Of a stretch of 64,000 nucleotides of DNA, positions 25,190 to 35,273 are shown piece after piece. A program made the translations under genes and the position numbers. The notes under the pieces are model-generated. The model searched no databases and was not told the DNA's origin. It saw only the letters and a list, made by a program, of their open reading frames with translations. Source of the DNA: Dyadobacter sp. 676 (lineage in GTDB: Bacteria; Bacteroidota; Bacteroidia; Cytophagales; Spirosomataceae). Where the stretch lies: positions 806,001 through 870,000 of the forward strand of contig NZ_CP159289.1 of NCBI RefSeq assembly GCF_040448675.1, read 5' to 3'. How positions within the stretch are numbered: the stretch's first letter is position 1; every line of letters starts with the position of its first letter.

Positions 25190-28118
25190 ATGTCAGCAAA
25201 CCTGTTTTCGGAATTCAGCCCATCGGACAAATCGTCGTGGGAGAAACTCGCTGCCAAGGAAGTAAAGGGGCGTACGGAACTGCTCGATGCCTGGGAAACA
25301 GCGTCGGGAATACATTTACAGCCTTACCTTACCAGAGAGGAAGTCGATTGGAAGGCGGCTGCGGAAATTTCGAAGGCACAGAAGCGAACTCCCGGCTGGC
25401 TGAACCTGAACCTGTTACCCGATTACCAGCTTCCGCCGGATCAAATCAGCGCGCCGTCGAGTGACCCCGTGACGGAACTTGTTACAGTCCTTTCCACATT
25501 CGCTGAAACAATCGGGAAAGCAGCACGCGAGGGCATGTCGCGGACAGAGGCTTTCAGCCGCGTATGCATTACCGTGCCCATCGGCTCCCGATATCTCACA
25601 GAAGTCGCCAAGCTGAGGGCATTGCGGTATCTTTTGCGTAAAATATCGATGACCTACGACATTCGCGACAGGGCACCCTTCATCCGCGGTATTTCTTCGC
25701 TCGAATATAAAGCCGGACACTCCGACTACACAAATCTGGTACGGGCCACCGCCCAGGCGATGAGCGCCATTATCGGCGGATGCGACGCTATCACGATATT
25801 GCCGTTCGAAAATCGAAAGGACAATGCGTTGGCTGCACGGCTGGCATGCCATATTTCCCCTATCCTCGAACATGAGAGTTTTTTTGGCAAAGTCACCGAC
25901 CCGGCGGCGGGCTCGTATTTGCTGGAAAATATGACTCGTCAACTGGTCGCCGCGGCCTGGGAGCGATTTTTGGAAAATAAGAATCAGGCCATTTTCACTC
26001 ATGTTCCTGACGGAATTTTACCGGAACCGGTTACGCAAAACGAACCCTTCCTGACCGCAGAAGGCATAGCGCTTAAAACTACATTCACCGCGGAAGACCT
26101 CGCCGGTGCCGAACACCTCGCGTTCGGTGCTGGAATGCCTCCCTTTCTTCGGGGGCCATACGCCAGTATGTACCTCGAACGCCCCTGGACAATCCGGCAG
26201 TATGCCGGCTTTTCGACGGCGTCCGAATCCAACGCTTTTTACCGCCGGAACCTGGCTGCCGGGCAAAAAGGCTTGTCCGTCGCATTCGACCTCGCTACGC
26301 ACAGGGGGGTATGATTCGGATCACCCGCGCGTGACGGGGGACGTGGGCAAGGCGGGCGTAGCGATCGACTCGGTTGAGGATATGAAAGTGTTGTTCGACC
26401 AGATTCCGCTGGACCAAATGTCGGTGTCGATGACGATGAATGGTGCGGTAATTCCCGTAATGGCTTTTTTTATCGTCGCTGCCGAAGAGCAGGGCGTTGC
26501 ACCGGGGCAGCTCACAGGGACGATCCAGAACGACATCCTGAAAGAATTTATGGTGCGGAATACCTACATCTATCCGCCCGGACCATCCATGCGCATTGTA
26601 GGAGATATTTTCGCCTACGCGTCGCAACATATGCCACGCTTCAATTCGATCAGCATCAGCGGCTATCACATGCACGAGGCAGGGGCGCCCGCACACATGG
26701 AGCTCGCATACACGCTGGCGGACGGTCTGGAGTACATTCGCACCGGCCTGGCAGCCGGCATACCCATCGACGATTTCGCGCCACGGCTCTCATTTTTCTG
26801 GGGAACGGGGATGAATCATTTCATGGAAATCGCCAAAATGCGGGCCGGGCGCATGCTTTGGGCTAAAATCGTGAAGCAGTTTAACCCGCGAAACGAAAAG
26901 TCGCTGATGCTGCGCACGCATTGCCAGACCAGCGGTTATAGCCTCACGGAACAAGAGCCTTTCAATAACATCGCGCGCACCACGATCGAAGCTATGGCGG
27001 CGGTGATGGGTCACACCCAATCGTTACATACCAATTCTTTTGACGAAGCCATTGCGCTGCCTACCGATTTTTCCGCACGCATTGCACGGGATACGCAGCT
27101 TTTTATTCAGAACGAAACCGACCTTTGCAAGGCGGTCGATCCCTGGGGAGGCTCCTATTACGTCGAATACCTTACTATGCAGCTCGCGCAGAAGGCGTGG
27201 CAACTCGTTACCGAGGTGGAAGCTCTCGGCGGCATGACGAAAGCCATCGAAACCGGTTTGCCAAAAATGCGTATCGAGGAAGCCGCCGCGAGAAAGCAGG
27301 CGCGGATCGACGCCGGCAAGGAGGTTCTTGTGGGTGTGAATCGATATAAAAGTGAGGAAAAAGCCTCTTTTGAAATCCTGCAAATCGACAACGAGGCGGT
27401 CAGAAAGGCGCAGGTAGCCGGACTGCAAGCGATTCGTGCCCGCAGGAACGAAGCGGACGTGCAAAGCGCACTCGACCGCATTACCCGGGCTTGCAGCGAG
27501 TCGGGCGGAAAAGATATGCGGTCAAATCTGCTCGCATTAGCCATCGACGCAGCCCGCAAAAGAGCTACATTAGGAGAAATTTCAGACGCGATGGAAAAGG
27601 AATTCGGACGTTACCAGGCTAAGACCCTGTCGGTTTCCGGCGTGTACCGGGCCGAAGCTTCGGAGGATGAAAACTTCCGGCGTGCGAGGGAAATGTCCGA
27701 TGCATTTGCCCGGGCAGAAGGGCGCAGGCCGCGTATTATGGTGGCCAAAATGGGCCAGGACGGCCACGACCGGGGCGCGAAAGTAATCGCGACGAGCTTC
27801 GCTGACCTGGGCTTCGACGTGGACATTGCACCGCTGTTCCAGACGCCACAGGAAGTTGCATTGCAGGCTGTGGAGAACGACGTGCATCTTATCGGCGCAT
27901 CGAGCCTGGCAGCGGGGCACAAGACCCTCATCCCGGAACTGATCGCGGAACTGAATAAACTCGGCCGGGCCGATATTATGGTGATTGCCGGCGGGGTAAT
28001 CCCCGCGCAGGATTATCAATTCCTTTACGATGCGGGGGTAAAAGGCATTTTCGGCCCTGGAACGGTGATTTCAGTGGCTGCGCAGGAGATTCTCGCCAAA
28101 CTGATGCAGGAAAGCTAA
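25190..28118 (+). pseudogene. mutAB: Methylmalonyl-CoA mutase, fused small and large subunits, interrupted by a +1 indel
   Basis: Residues 1 to about 280 resemble the small (MutA) subunit: [20 protein letters not shown], then [23 protein letters not shown] and [13 protein letters not shown]. Without a stop or new start the same frame enters the large (MutB) subunit ([40 protein letters not shown]). The frame then breaks at a run of six G (26304-26309). Dropping one G restores [11 protein letters not shown] and leads on to the cobalamin-binding domain ([12 protein letters not shown] with the DxHxxG motif) and a TAA at 28116. Without the indel the product would be about 975 residues, interconverting succinyl- and methylmalonyl-CoA. 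The small-subunit part looks shorter than usual. The indel may be a sequencing error. The last four bases overlap the convergent ketosynthase gene. Confidence 0.85.
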
Positions 28119-29311
28119 TTCACTCCGGCGAAAACCAGCGAAGTGCAATTTCCGCCAAAACCGAACGAATTGGAAAGTGCATAGCGCAAATCCCGGCCAT
28201 CCTGCCGTTCGGTGACCGGCGCAGAACCGGGGCCGCCAATCGGCTTATCCACATTCAGGTTCGGGAAGAGCTCCGAATGCACGATACTCAGAATGCTGTA
28301 AATCGCCTCCACAGCCCCGGCGGCACCGAGCGTATGCCCGGTAAACGCCTTGGTAGAACTGTACGGCGGTATCCGCCCGAACAACTCTCCCATTCCGTAA
28401 AATTCGACCTGGTCGTTGTTCTGCGTACCGGTGCCATGGGCATTGATATAGCCGATCTGCGAAGCATTTATTCCCGCCGAACCGATCGCCTCGCGCATAC
28501 AGCGGATCGCGCCGGTGGCTTCGTCAGACATGGCCGAAGGGTGGTGGGCGTCGTTGGCATTGCCGAACCCCGCCACTTCCGCGTACACTTTCCTGCCGGC
28601 CGCCAGTTCCCCGGCTTCCAGCACAAGGTAAGCAGCGCCTTCGCCCAGGTTAAGGCCGTCGCGATCGGTATCGAAAGGCCTGCATGGCGCCCCGGAGAGG
28701 ATTTTCAATGCATTGAACCCATTTACCGTATACTTCGCCAGGCTGTCGACACCGCCTACAATTGCCCTTTTTACCCTTCCTGACCGGATCAATCTCGCCC
28801 CGAGCATAATCGCATTGGCGGAAGACGAGCAGGCCGTATTGATCGTATCCGTAAAGCCCCTGATGTGGTGCCGTTTAATGAGTTTCAATGTGTGTGCCGC
28901 GCAGCCGTACGCTTCCAGGTACTCGGAGCCTCCCGATTTGTGGTTGGCATCCTCATAGAGCTGGTCGGTGAGACACATGCCTCCCACCGTGCTGGCGGAG
29001 ATCAGGGCGGTGTCAAGCGATGAAAGCTGGCCCGGAGTGAGTCCTGCATCGGCGACGGCTTCGGTGAACGCCATATCCGCGAGCAGGCATGTACGCGTGT
29101 ACCCCGCTGCGGATTCGAGCCCTTGCGCCGCTTTCAGCTCCTTATTGCTCATTTTAACCTCGCCGAAGGGCAACTGCGACGCGTATAGCGATTCGAAAAA
29201 GGCGGCCTTCCCTACCCCCGACCGACCGTTGCGCAGGCTCTCGTGGTTTTCCCGAACATTGTTGCCGATCGCGGAAATCGCGCCCATACCAGTCACCAGC
29301 ACCCTTTCCAT
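28115..29311 (-). CDS. Beta-ketoacyl-ACP synthase (KAS I/II type) of the flexirubin-type cluster
   Basis: 398 residues with the thiolase-fold triad Cys161 ([11 protein letters not shown]), His292 ([11 protein letters not shown]) and His326 ([13 protein letters not shown]), and the C-terminal [14 protein letters not shown]. All residues needed for decarboxylative condensation are present, so it is a chain-elongating enzyme rather than a chain-length factor. It lies 6 bases after a dedicated ACP gene and at the end of the DarA/DarB-containing operon, so it probably elongates an aryl-polyene or alkyl precursor of a flexirubin-like pigment. A role in ordinary fatty acid synthesis is less likely from context. 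Confidence 0.9.
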   Translation of the reverse strand: MERVLVTGMGAISAIGNNVRENHESLRNGRSGVGKAAFFESLYASQLPFGEVKMSNKELKAAQGLESAAGYTRTCLLADMAFTEAVADAGLTPGQLSSLDTALISASTVGGMCLTDQLYEDANHKSGGSEYLEAYGCAAHTLKLIKRHHIRGFTDTINTACSSSANAIMLGARLIRSGRVKRAIVGGVDSLAKYTVNGFNALKILSGAPCRPFDTDRDGLNLGEGAAYLVLEAGELAAGRKVYAEVAGFGNANDAHHPSAMSDEATGAIRCMREAIGSAGINASQIGYINAHGTGTQNNDQVEFYGMGELFGRIPPYSSTKAFTGHTLGAAGAVEAIYSILSIVHSELFPNLNVDKPIGGPGSAPVTERQDGRDLRYALSNSFGFGGNCTSLVFAGVN

Positions 29312-29317
29312 CGAACG

Positions 29318-29584
29318 TTACGCGGCTTTTATATTGGCGAGAATATATTCCGCCATGTGATTCACATCGACGAGGATCTTGCGGCCCTCCGCCGGATTAT
29401 TGATTTTAATACCATATTCCCTTTCGAGCAGCACCACCAGTTCGAGCGAATCGATGGAATCCAGCCCCAGATCGCCGCCAAAAAGCGGCTCGTCGTCCTT
29501 GATGTCCTGAGGGTTAATATCGAGCAGGTTCAGGTATTGTACAATTTGCCCTTTCAGAATGGGCTTCAAGCTTTCTATGTCCAT
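29318..29584 (-). CDS. Acyl carrier protein of the flexirubin-type cluster
   Basis: 88 residues with the four-helix ACP pattern. The phosphopantetheine attachment motif is LGLDSIDSLELV, with Ser43 the expected site; the usual DSL is DSI here. It is longer and more divergent than the housekeeping ACP, as pathway-specific carriers are. The phosphopantetheinyl transferase at the other end of the cluster (42067-42693) is the obvious activating enzyme. It is 6 bases upstream of the ketosynthase. Confidence 0.9.
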   Translation of the reverse strand: MDIESLKPILKGQIVQYLNLLDINPQDIKDDEPLFGGDLGLDSIDSLELVVLLEREYGIKINNPAEGRKILVDVNHMAEYILANIKAA

Positions 29585-29662
29585 ATTGATTTGTTAGTCG
29601 CTTCTAAAATCACCGGTGAGCTGCGCTGACCGGCAGAGGGTGCACGGGATAGAATTTCAAAC

Positions 29663-30940
29663 TTAAATAATTCTTTCCAACCGTAGCTTAAAATATGTAC
29701 CAAGTTGGCAAAACACGATGAAAATGCCCAGAAAAACGAATACCGTTCGCAAATCATGCCAGCTACCGCCTTTGAGGAACAGTACGTAAAATCCTTCGAG
29801 GCACCAATGCAGCGGGGAAAAATTGCTAAAAAACTGCATGAAACCCGGCATTACGAAAGTGGGTACCAGAATGCCGCCGATCGCCCCGAAGATAATAATG
29901 GAAATCGCGCCGAAACCATTGGCCTGCTGCTCGGTACGGGCAAATGCGCCGATCATTAAAGCATAACTCACAGCCGCCATACTACTGATGAAAATCACGG
30001 CAATGGTAGCGATTATATTGCCGGGAACGCTTAGCTTCGGCAAACCGAGTTCCGGCAATATCCAGACGCCCATCGAGAAAGTAAGCACCACTTGCAAAGC
30101 CGCAACGACCACGTAAACCGCCATTTTACTGAACATCACCATCATGAATGTGGTCGGCATGGTCTTCAAACGGAGGAAGCTGCCGCTGATCCGTTCCTTG
30201 ACGATGTTGCTGCCCAGCGAAACGACCATGAAAAACATCGCGAAAATCGTCCAGGCAGGTACATTATGCTGCGTCGAATTCGGGATGGCGGTGGAATTAT
30301 TGTTCCGGGCAACGATTTGATCGATGCGTACACGGTTCGAAATCATTTTTTGTTTAAGCTTCGCAGATTTTTCGGCAATATCCATATTGGCGTACATCCT
30401 GTCGATCATCAGCGAATTTTCGATCACGCTCATGTACGACTGGATTATGCTCATGACCGAGTAGCTGTAATTTTCCTGTAAAACGGGATCATTATAAAAG
30501 GAAAGCCGTGGCATGGAAGTCTCCTCGCGGGTAGTAGTATCGTGCCCGAGACCGAGATCGTCCATCAGAATACCGCTTACGTCCTCCGCATTGCTTTCAA
30601 GCCCGGCGGAGAATGTCGCCGGAATATACAATGCGATCATTTTCCCTCTCGATAATAGTTCCGAGCGCAAAGATTCCTGCGGAATGCCGTTTTGCGAATC
30701 TATCTTAAAAAGGCCCGAGTCTTTCAGCAAATCCACCAGTTTACTCCCTTCTTTTCCTTTATCGTGATTGACTACCAGCAGGGGGATCTGGTTTTCATTC
30801 ACCATTTTATAGGCGCTGTCCTGGATGATCGTGATGATGAACACCAGCAGCAAAGGCATCAGAAACATCAAAGCCAGCCCCACTTTATCGTTGATAAGCA
30901 GCAGCAGTTCTTTGCGAAGTGACGAGTATAATTTAAACAT
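29663..30940 (-). CDS. ABC-2 type transporter permease
   Basis: About 425 residues from the ATG at 30940; longer versions would run into the ATPase gene. One N-terminal membrane segment (GLALMFLMPLLLVFIITII) is followed by a roughly 200-residue extracytoplasmic region and about five C-terminal membrane segments, the plan of ABC-2/YhfK-like drug or lipid exporters. It pairs with the ATPase encoded 4 bases upstream. In this cluster it probably moves a pigment precursor or intermediate to the outer membrane. Confidence 0.85.
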   Translation of the reverse strand: MFKLYSSLRKELLLLINDKVGLALMFLMPLLLVFIITIIQDSAYKMVNENQIPLLVVNHDKGKEGSKLVDLLKDSGLFKIDSQNGIPQESLRSELLSRGKMIALYIPATFSAGLESNAEDVSGILMDDLGLGHDTTTREETSMPRLSFYNDPVLQENYSYSVMSIIQSYMSVIENSLMIDRMYANMDIAEKSAKLKQKMISNRVRIDQIVARNNNSTAIPNSTQHNVPAWTIFAMFFMVVSLGSNIVKERISGSFLRLKTMPTTFMMVMFSKMAVYVVVAALQVVLTFSMGVWILPELGLPKLSVPGNIIATIAVIFISSMAAVSYALMIGAFARTEQQANGFGAISIIIFGAIGGILVPTFVMPGFMQFFSNFSPLHWCLEGFYVLFLKGGSWHDLRTVFVFLGIFIVFCQLGTYFKLRLERII

Positions 30941-30944
30941 AAGC

Positions 30945-31694
30945 TTAATCGCGGTACGCTTCGCCGGTGAGGTTGATAAACAATGTTTGCAGACTGGCAA
31001 CCGAATGCACCGCTTTCAAATGCTGCAACCCGCCTGTTGCTATAACCTTTCCGTGATCGATCAGCGCGATATTTTTGCAAAACTCCTCCGCTTCCGACAT
31101 ATGGTGCGAAGTGTAAACGATGGTTGTCCCCGCCTGGTTAAGCTGCTGTAAATAGCGGATGATGGCATTCCGGCTCTGCACGTCCACACCGACTGTCGGC
31201 TCGTCGAGGAAAAGGATATCCGGCTCGTGGATTATGCCGATGGCGAGATTCACACGCCGCTTCATTCCGCCCGAAAATGTTCCTACTTTCTTGTCGGCTG
31301 CTTTTCCAAGCCCCAGCACTTCGAGCAAATGCTCGCGGCGTTCTTCCAGCCTGCCTTTCGACAGGTTATACATCGCCCCGAAGTAGTCGAGGTTCTGGCG
31401 GGGCGTCAGTTCCTGGTAAAAGGCATATTCCTGGGGCACAAAACCGATCCGGCTCTTTCGCTCCGCATCGGAATACTGCCTGCCATTGTAGTAGAACCGC
31501 ACACTGCCCGCCGAAACGGGAATAATGCCGCAAAGAATGGAGATCAGCGTCGTTTTACCCGCACCATTCGGCCCGAGCAGCCCGAAAACATCCGATTGCG
31601 CAATGTCGAGCGAAACGGCGGACAGGCTATCCTCGCCGGCGGATTTATAACGCTTGTAAACATCCCTGATCTCAATGCACACTGTACCAGCCAT
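30945..31694 (-). CDS. ABC transporter ATP-binding protein
   Basis: 249 residues from the ATG at 31694 (a GTG two codons upstream is also possible). Walker A is GPNGAGKTT, the Q-loop is GFVPQEYAFY, the signature is FSGGMKRR, Walker B is ILFLDEP, and the H-loop is YTSHHMSEAEE. It resembles the multidrug/GldA-like subfamily. It energises the permease encoded directly downstream. Confidence 0.93.
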   Translation of the reverse strand: MAGTVCIEIRDVYKRYKSAGEDSLSAVSLDIAQSDVFGLLGPNGAGKTTLISILCGIIPVSAGSVRFYYNGRQYSDAERKSRIGFVPQEYAFYQELTPRQNLDYFGAMYNLSKGRLEERREHLLEVLGLGKAADKKVGTFSGGMKRRVNLAIGIIHEPDILFLDEPTVGVDVQSRNAIIRYLQQLNQAGTTIVYTSHHMSEAEEFCKNIALIDHGKVIATGGLQHLKAVHSVASLQTLFINLTGEAYRD

Positions 31695-31704
31695 AGCCAC
31701 ACGC

Positions 31705-32736
31705 TTACTTTACAAGCTTCAAGCGGGACAGTTTCTGAAATGCCTCTTTCTCGACCAGACGGATTTCCAGCATCATATCGGCGATTTCCTCAAAATCTTT
31801 TTGTTCGGTGAGGCGGCCTTTGTACACACCCGCCATTTTAATGGCGCTGGCACGCCACATGTCTCCGGCTTTGGTGAAATCTTCGGAAATATTGGCTACA
31901 CGGTCGTCCTGCAAATAGGCCGCGGCTTCTTCCAGGAACGCGCCGTACAGGAAGCGGAAGCCGCCGCCGCCGGTGCCGATCTCCTCCTGCATCCTTACAA
32001 TCTGACCCAGGTACAGGCCTGCCTTGCGTAAACCCAGCTTCTCGCGCCATTTGCGGACGTGGTTCGAAGTGTGCCGGATGCCGTTCACCCCCGCGAAATT
32101 ACCCGGAATGTTCAGCATATCGCGCACATTGCGGCGAATACCCCTCGCGATTCCCTTGCGTATCATGTCCGCGGAAACGGGTTTTATTTTTTCGGGGAAA
32201 TAAATATGGCCCCTGGGTGCCAGCGGGCCCTGCGCGAAACGCACGCGGGAAAGTTCTTCTCTGGAAAGCGACGTAACGTCCTCCATCACCGGATCGCTGA
32301 TCAGGTAACGACCGTTCTCTTCGCCAAAAACGATAAGGTTATGGGCGTTAAAATGAAAGCGGTATTCTTTAGGGAAATAGCTGAGGTGAAAAACCCCCAC
32401 CTGGCAGCCTACCGGCGCACCTTCCCTCACTTTTTGGTCCAGGAATGCCTCCGCTGCCGCCGGGTTCGAGAATTTCCTGCGGGTAACCTCTACTCCAAGC
32501 GACTTGCAGGTTCTCTTAAAGATTGCGCCGGGCATGGTACGGAAAGAAATCGCCGGGCCGTTGTTGACAGTCAGAAATGGTATTTGTATATAAAACAGGC
32601 CAGAGCCCATTCCAAACGCCAGCGGCTCGGTCATGAAATCGAGGCCGTGGTAGCGTAGCAATGCGGTTGTTACCCCGTTCTCGCAATGGGCGGTCTGCAC
32701 GTGGCGGAATTCATCCGTTTGGCTATCAATGTTCAC
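31705..32736 (-). CDS. BtrH N-terminal domain protein (putative ACP-dependent acyltransferase)
   Basis: 343 residues starting at GTG. The N-terminal half matches the BtrH_N papain-like domain: an early Cys-His-containing QTAHCENGVTTALLRYHG, GMGSGLFYIQIPF, and a later His/Asn pair in HFNAHNLIVFGEENGRYLISDP. The C-terminal half fits DUF4872. In butirosin synthesis BtrH transfers an acyl group from an ACP to an amine. Homologues recur in flexirubin-type clusters, so this is a candidate for joining the ACP-bound chain to the dialkylresorcinol. It is tightly spaced with its neighbours (4 and 10 bases). Confidence 0.75.
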   Translation of the reverse strand: MNIDSQTDEFRHVQTAHCENGVTTALLRYHGLDFMTEPLAFGMGSGLFYIQIPFLTVNNGPAISFRTMPGAIFKRTCKSLGVEVTRRKFSNPAAAEAFLDQKVREGAPVGCQVGVFHLSYFPKEYRFHFNAHNLIVFGEENGRYLISDPVMEDVTSLSREELSRVRFAQGPLAPRGHIYFPEKIKPVSADMIRKGIARGIRRNVRDMLNIPGNFAGVNGIRHTSNHVRKWREKLGLRKAGLYLGQIVRMQEEIGTGGGGFRFLYGAFLEEAAAYLQDDRVANISEDFTKAGDMWRASAIKMAGVYKGRLTEQKDFEEIADMMLEIRLVEKEAFQKLSRLKLVK

Positions 32737-32740
32737 TGGA

Positions 32741-33139
32741 TCAACCTTTAAAATTTTTCAATTCGCTCACGGTAATGTCGAAAGCCCTGGCGTATTTTTC
32801 CAGCTTTCTTTCGCTCAGGTTTTTAAAAACGGATGGTTTGAAGTGTCGTTTGATAAAAAACGGGAAAATCCCCGTGTAGCCCGAAAGGACCGACAAATCC
32901 ATCAGGCGAAGTTCCATAAAATAGTATACCGGGCTTTTTTCCCCGTTTGCTACCGCCCGCCGCGCCGCTTCCACTCTTTCGTTGACCTCCTCCCAGGCGC
33001 TGTCGAGCGCCTGCTTTTTGATTTCCCAGCCCTTGCTCAATGCGGTTTCGTATTTGCCGTCGTCGTTTTTGACGTAGCATACTTCCCGGGTGAATTTATC
33101 GAGCGCGCCGGGATCCTGCGGAAGTTCTTCCTTTTTCAT
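32741..33139 (-). CDS. Conserved small protein of the flexirubin-type cluster, function unknown
   Basis: 132 residues, soluble, rich in charged helices (LSKGWEIKKQALDSAWEEVNE, VEAARRAVANGEKSP). A central YYFMELRLMDLSVLSGYTGIFPFFIKRHFKP stretch could be membrane-associated. The C-terminus (LSERKLEKYARAFDITVSEL) looks helix-turn-helix-like but is too short to call DNA-binding. I recognise it only as a recurrent member of these clusters. It lies directly between darB and the BtrH-like gene. Confidence 0.6.
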   Translation of the reverse strand: MKKEELPQDPGALDKFTREVCYVKNDDGKYETALSKGWEIKKQALDSAWEEVNERVEAARRAVANGEKSPVYYFMELRLMDLSVLSGYTGIFPFFIKRHFKPSVFKNLSERKLEKYARAFDITVSELKNFKG

Positions 33140-33192
33140 GGTTATGGGCAGCTATGATGGTTACAATAACGCACGCCGGGCTTCCGGCCCGG

Positions 33193-34335
33193 TCAGCATA
33201 CGGTGAGCAGGCAAAACATGTACGAGAAACGCGAGCTCTCGGGCACTGCCAGCAATATTTTCTCGCCCTTTTTCAAAGCCCCGCTATTGAATACTTCTTC
33301 CAGCATCATATAAATGGAAGCCGCACCGACGTTACCTTTCGTCACGAGGTTGGTATACCATTTTTCTTTGGGAACGGGCATGCCGTTTTCTTTGAAAAAC
33401 TCGTCGATTTTACCTTCGAAGAAATAGCTGGACAAATGCGGCAGGAAGTAGCTCACATCGTCCATAGCCATTCCCTTTTTTATCAGAATATCTTTCAGCT
33501 TCGCGAAACCTAATTTAACAATTTTTTCGCCTAACAGCTTCACATCCTGCTTGATACTCAATATCGATTGCTCCTTGATTTCCTCGGCTGTGTAATCCTT
33601 GTAGCTCTTCAGTGTACCGTCTTCCAGCTTGTCGGCGCCCATGTACATACACGGCTCCACCTCGTTGGCGTACGAGCAGCCTTCGATCCAGTCTATTCTC
33701 AGGGAGATTCCATCCTTGTTCGGGGCCGGTTCCACCAGGAATGCCCCCGCACCGTCGGAGAGCATCCAGCGAAGGAAGTCTTTCTCAAATGCCAGATAAG
33801 GGTTCTTTTCCAGCCGGGCAAGCTGCTGCACCTCGTCTTCGAACTGATCGGCCCGCAATATGGTCGACAGCCGTTCCGAAGCGCAGGACACCGCTTTCTG
33901 TTTCTCGCCGAGCTTCACCGCCATATAGGCATACTTGAACGCATGCATCCCGGCGCAGCAAACACCCGAGGGCGATACCACTTCTATCGACGCCGCTTCG
34001 GGCAGGTTACCGTGCACCATCGAGCCATGCGAAGGCATCAGCTGATCGGGGCTCGATGTGGCGCAGCTCAGCAGATCCATTTCGCCGATCTCCGCGGGAT
34101 TATTTTTAAAAAGGCCCTTAATGGCAAGCGACGCCATTTCCGCATTGGTGTGCGTGGGGGTTCCGTCTTTCCGCAATGCGTAGTACCTGTTTTTGATCCC
34201 GTTATTGCGCAGAACAATCGCTTTCGACTTAGAGGGTTTTCCGTTGATGTATCCTAAATATTCTTCCATTTCCTCATTGGAAACGGACTCATTCGGTAAA
34301 AACTTGGCAATTCTGGTAATATATGCTTCTGACAT
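33193..34335 (-). CDS. darB: KAS III-type synthase DarB (dialkylresorcinol synthesis)
   Basis: 380 residues from the ATG at 34335, which overlaps the darA stop by one base (TAATG). FabH-like fold with active Cys in SPSGVCCAGMHAFKYA, His in YFLPHLSSYFF and Asn in VTKGNVGAAS. DarB condenses two beta-keto/acyl intermediates into a cyclohexanedione, which DarA then aromatises to a 2,5-dialkylresorcinol, the lipid part of flexirubins. Translational coupling with darA supports that the two act together. Confidence 0.85.
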   Translation of the reverse strand: MSEAYITRIAKFLPNESVSNEEMEEYLGYINGKPSKSKAIVLRNNGIKNRYYALRKDGTPTHTNAEMASLAIKGLFKNNPAEIGEMDLLSCATSSPDQLMPSHGSMVHGNLPEAASIEVVSPSGVCCAGMHAFKYAYMAVKLGEKQKAVSCASERLSTILRADQFEDEVQQLARLEKNPYLAFEKDFLRWMLSDGAGAFLVEPAPNKDGISLRIDWIEGCSYANEVEPCMYMGADKLEDGTLKSYKDYTAEEIKEQSILSIKQDVKLLGEKIVKLGFAKLKDILIKKGMAMDDVSYFLPHLSSYFFEGKIDEFFKENGMPVPKEKWYTNLVTKGNVGAASIYMMLEEVFNSGALKKGEKILLAVPESSRFSYMFCLLTVC

Positions 34336-35246
34336 TATAATTTGGTTTCTACACCACAAAAGTATTCTTTTTTCTTCTTAATCGCATTCGCGGTAAACGG
34401 CGCGACCAGTAACCGGTACAACGTGACCAACACCGGCGCGACCATAAAAAGAGCTACCAGCAGGTAATATTTGAAAAAACCGACCAGTCGTTTCCGCTTT
34501 TCGGGGGTAGTGCCTTTTGTCTTGATCAGGTTCGCCCAGATCCTGAAAAGTTTTTTCGCCCGCCCTTCGATGAAAAGGATGTCGGTAGGTATCCCGATGA
34601 GGCCCGTGGCCATAATCTCTTTCTGTAAACCTGCGTATTCCCGGCTTTCGTAGCATTTTTTGACGATGGCACCGAAACGCGCCGCGCTCTGAATGTCCTC
34701 GTCACTCACCCCCGGCTTCGGGAAAATGCCCCATTTGCGGTCCTTCCGGCCGGTGAGCATCCAATGCAGAATGGTCACCGCGCTGACGAGGTTTGAAACG
34801 CGGTCCATCAGCGGGATATTGCCCACAAGCCTGCCGCCGGCATCGGCGATCAGCTTTTTGACGCTCTCCTGCGAATTGAGCCACATATTCCTCCCAGCGA
34901 TCACGGTCACAACCGGCGTGCCGCGCAGCCGGGCCTGAAACCCGGGCGATTTCAGCAGGGAGGTAACCGGAAGCGATGGCGACAGAAACCAGGGCTGGTA
35001 ACCGATCACAATGAGGTCGTAGCGCTCGGCGCCGAAATGCAACGGTTGAAGCGCAATTGGCTCTTCCTGCACGCATTCGGGCATCTTGTCGAAAAACTCG
35101 TCGGTAGTCCAGGGAAAAGCAAAAGGCTTTTCCGGGAAAATTTCCAGTCGCTCTACTGTTTCAGGTGCGAACGGTTTGAGAAACTGTCCGATGATTTCAT
35201 TTAGCTGACCTGACTGCGAGTAGTTTACAACGAGTATATTTTTCAT
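34335..35246 (-). CDS. darA: Dialkylresorcinol-condensing enzyme DarA
   Basis: 303 residues. The N-terminus is flavodoxin-like (ILVVNYSQSGQLNEIIGQFL, residues 4-23, a phosphate-binding loop), followed by YDLIVIGYQPWFLSPSLPV and VVTVIAGRNMWLNSQE. The C-terminal part holds two hydrophobic segments (FFKYYLLVALFMVAPVLVTLY). This matches the DarA family that finishes the resorcinol ring. It is translationally coupled to darB. Confidence 0.85.
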   Translation of the reverse strand: MKNILVVNYSQSGQLNEIIGQFLKPFAPETVERLEIFPEKPFAFPWTTDEFFDKMPECVQEEPIALQPLHFGAERYDLIVIGYQPWFLSPSLPVTSLLKSPGFQARLRGTPVVTVIAGRNMWLNSQESVKKLIADAGGRLVGNIPLMDRVSNLVSAVTILHWMLTGRKDRKWGIFPKPGVSDEDIQSAARFGAIVKKCYESREYAGLQKEIMATGLIGIPTDILFIEGRAKKLFRIWANLIKTKGTTPEKRKRLVGFFKYYLLVALFMVAPVLVTLYRLLVAPFTANAIKKKKEYFCGVETKL

Positions 35247-35273
35247 TGAGCGATGAAAATCCTGTTAATGCTT

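Noticed and set aside
26300..26315. Programmed frameshifting as the explanation for the split mutase
   Set aside because: The same single-base excess occurs in four other unrelated genes, mostly in homopolymers, and the site lacks a recognisable +1 shift signal such as a slow codon or stop-linked context; insertion error is simpler.
25190..28118. IcmF-type fused isobutyryl-CoA mutase
   Set aside because: IcmF carries an N-terminal cobalamin domain and a central G-protein domain; here the N-terminus is MutA-like and the cobalamin domain is C-terminal.
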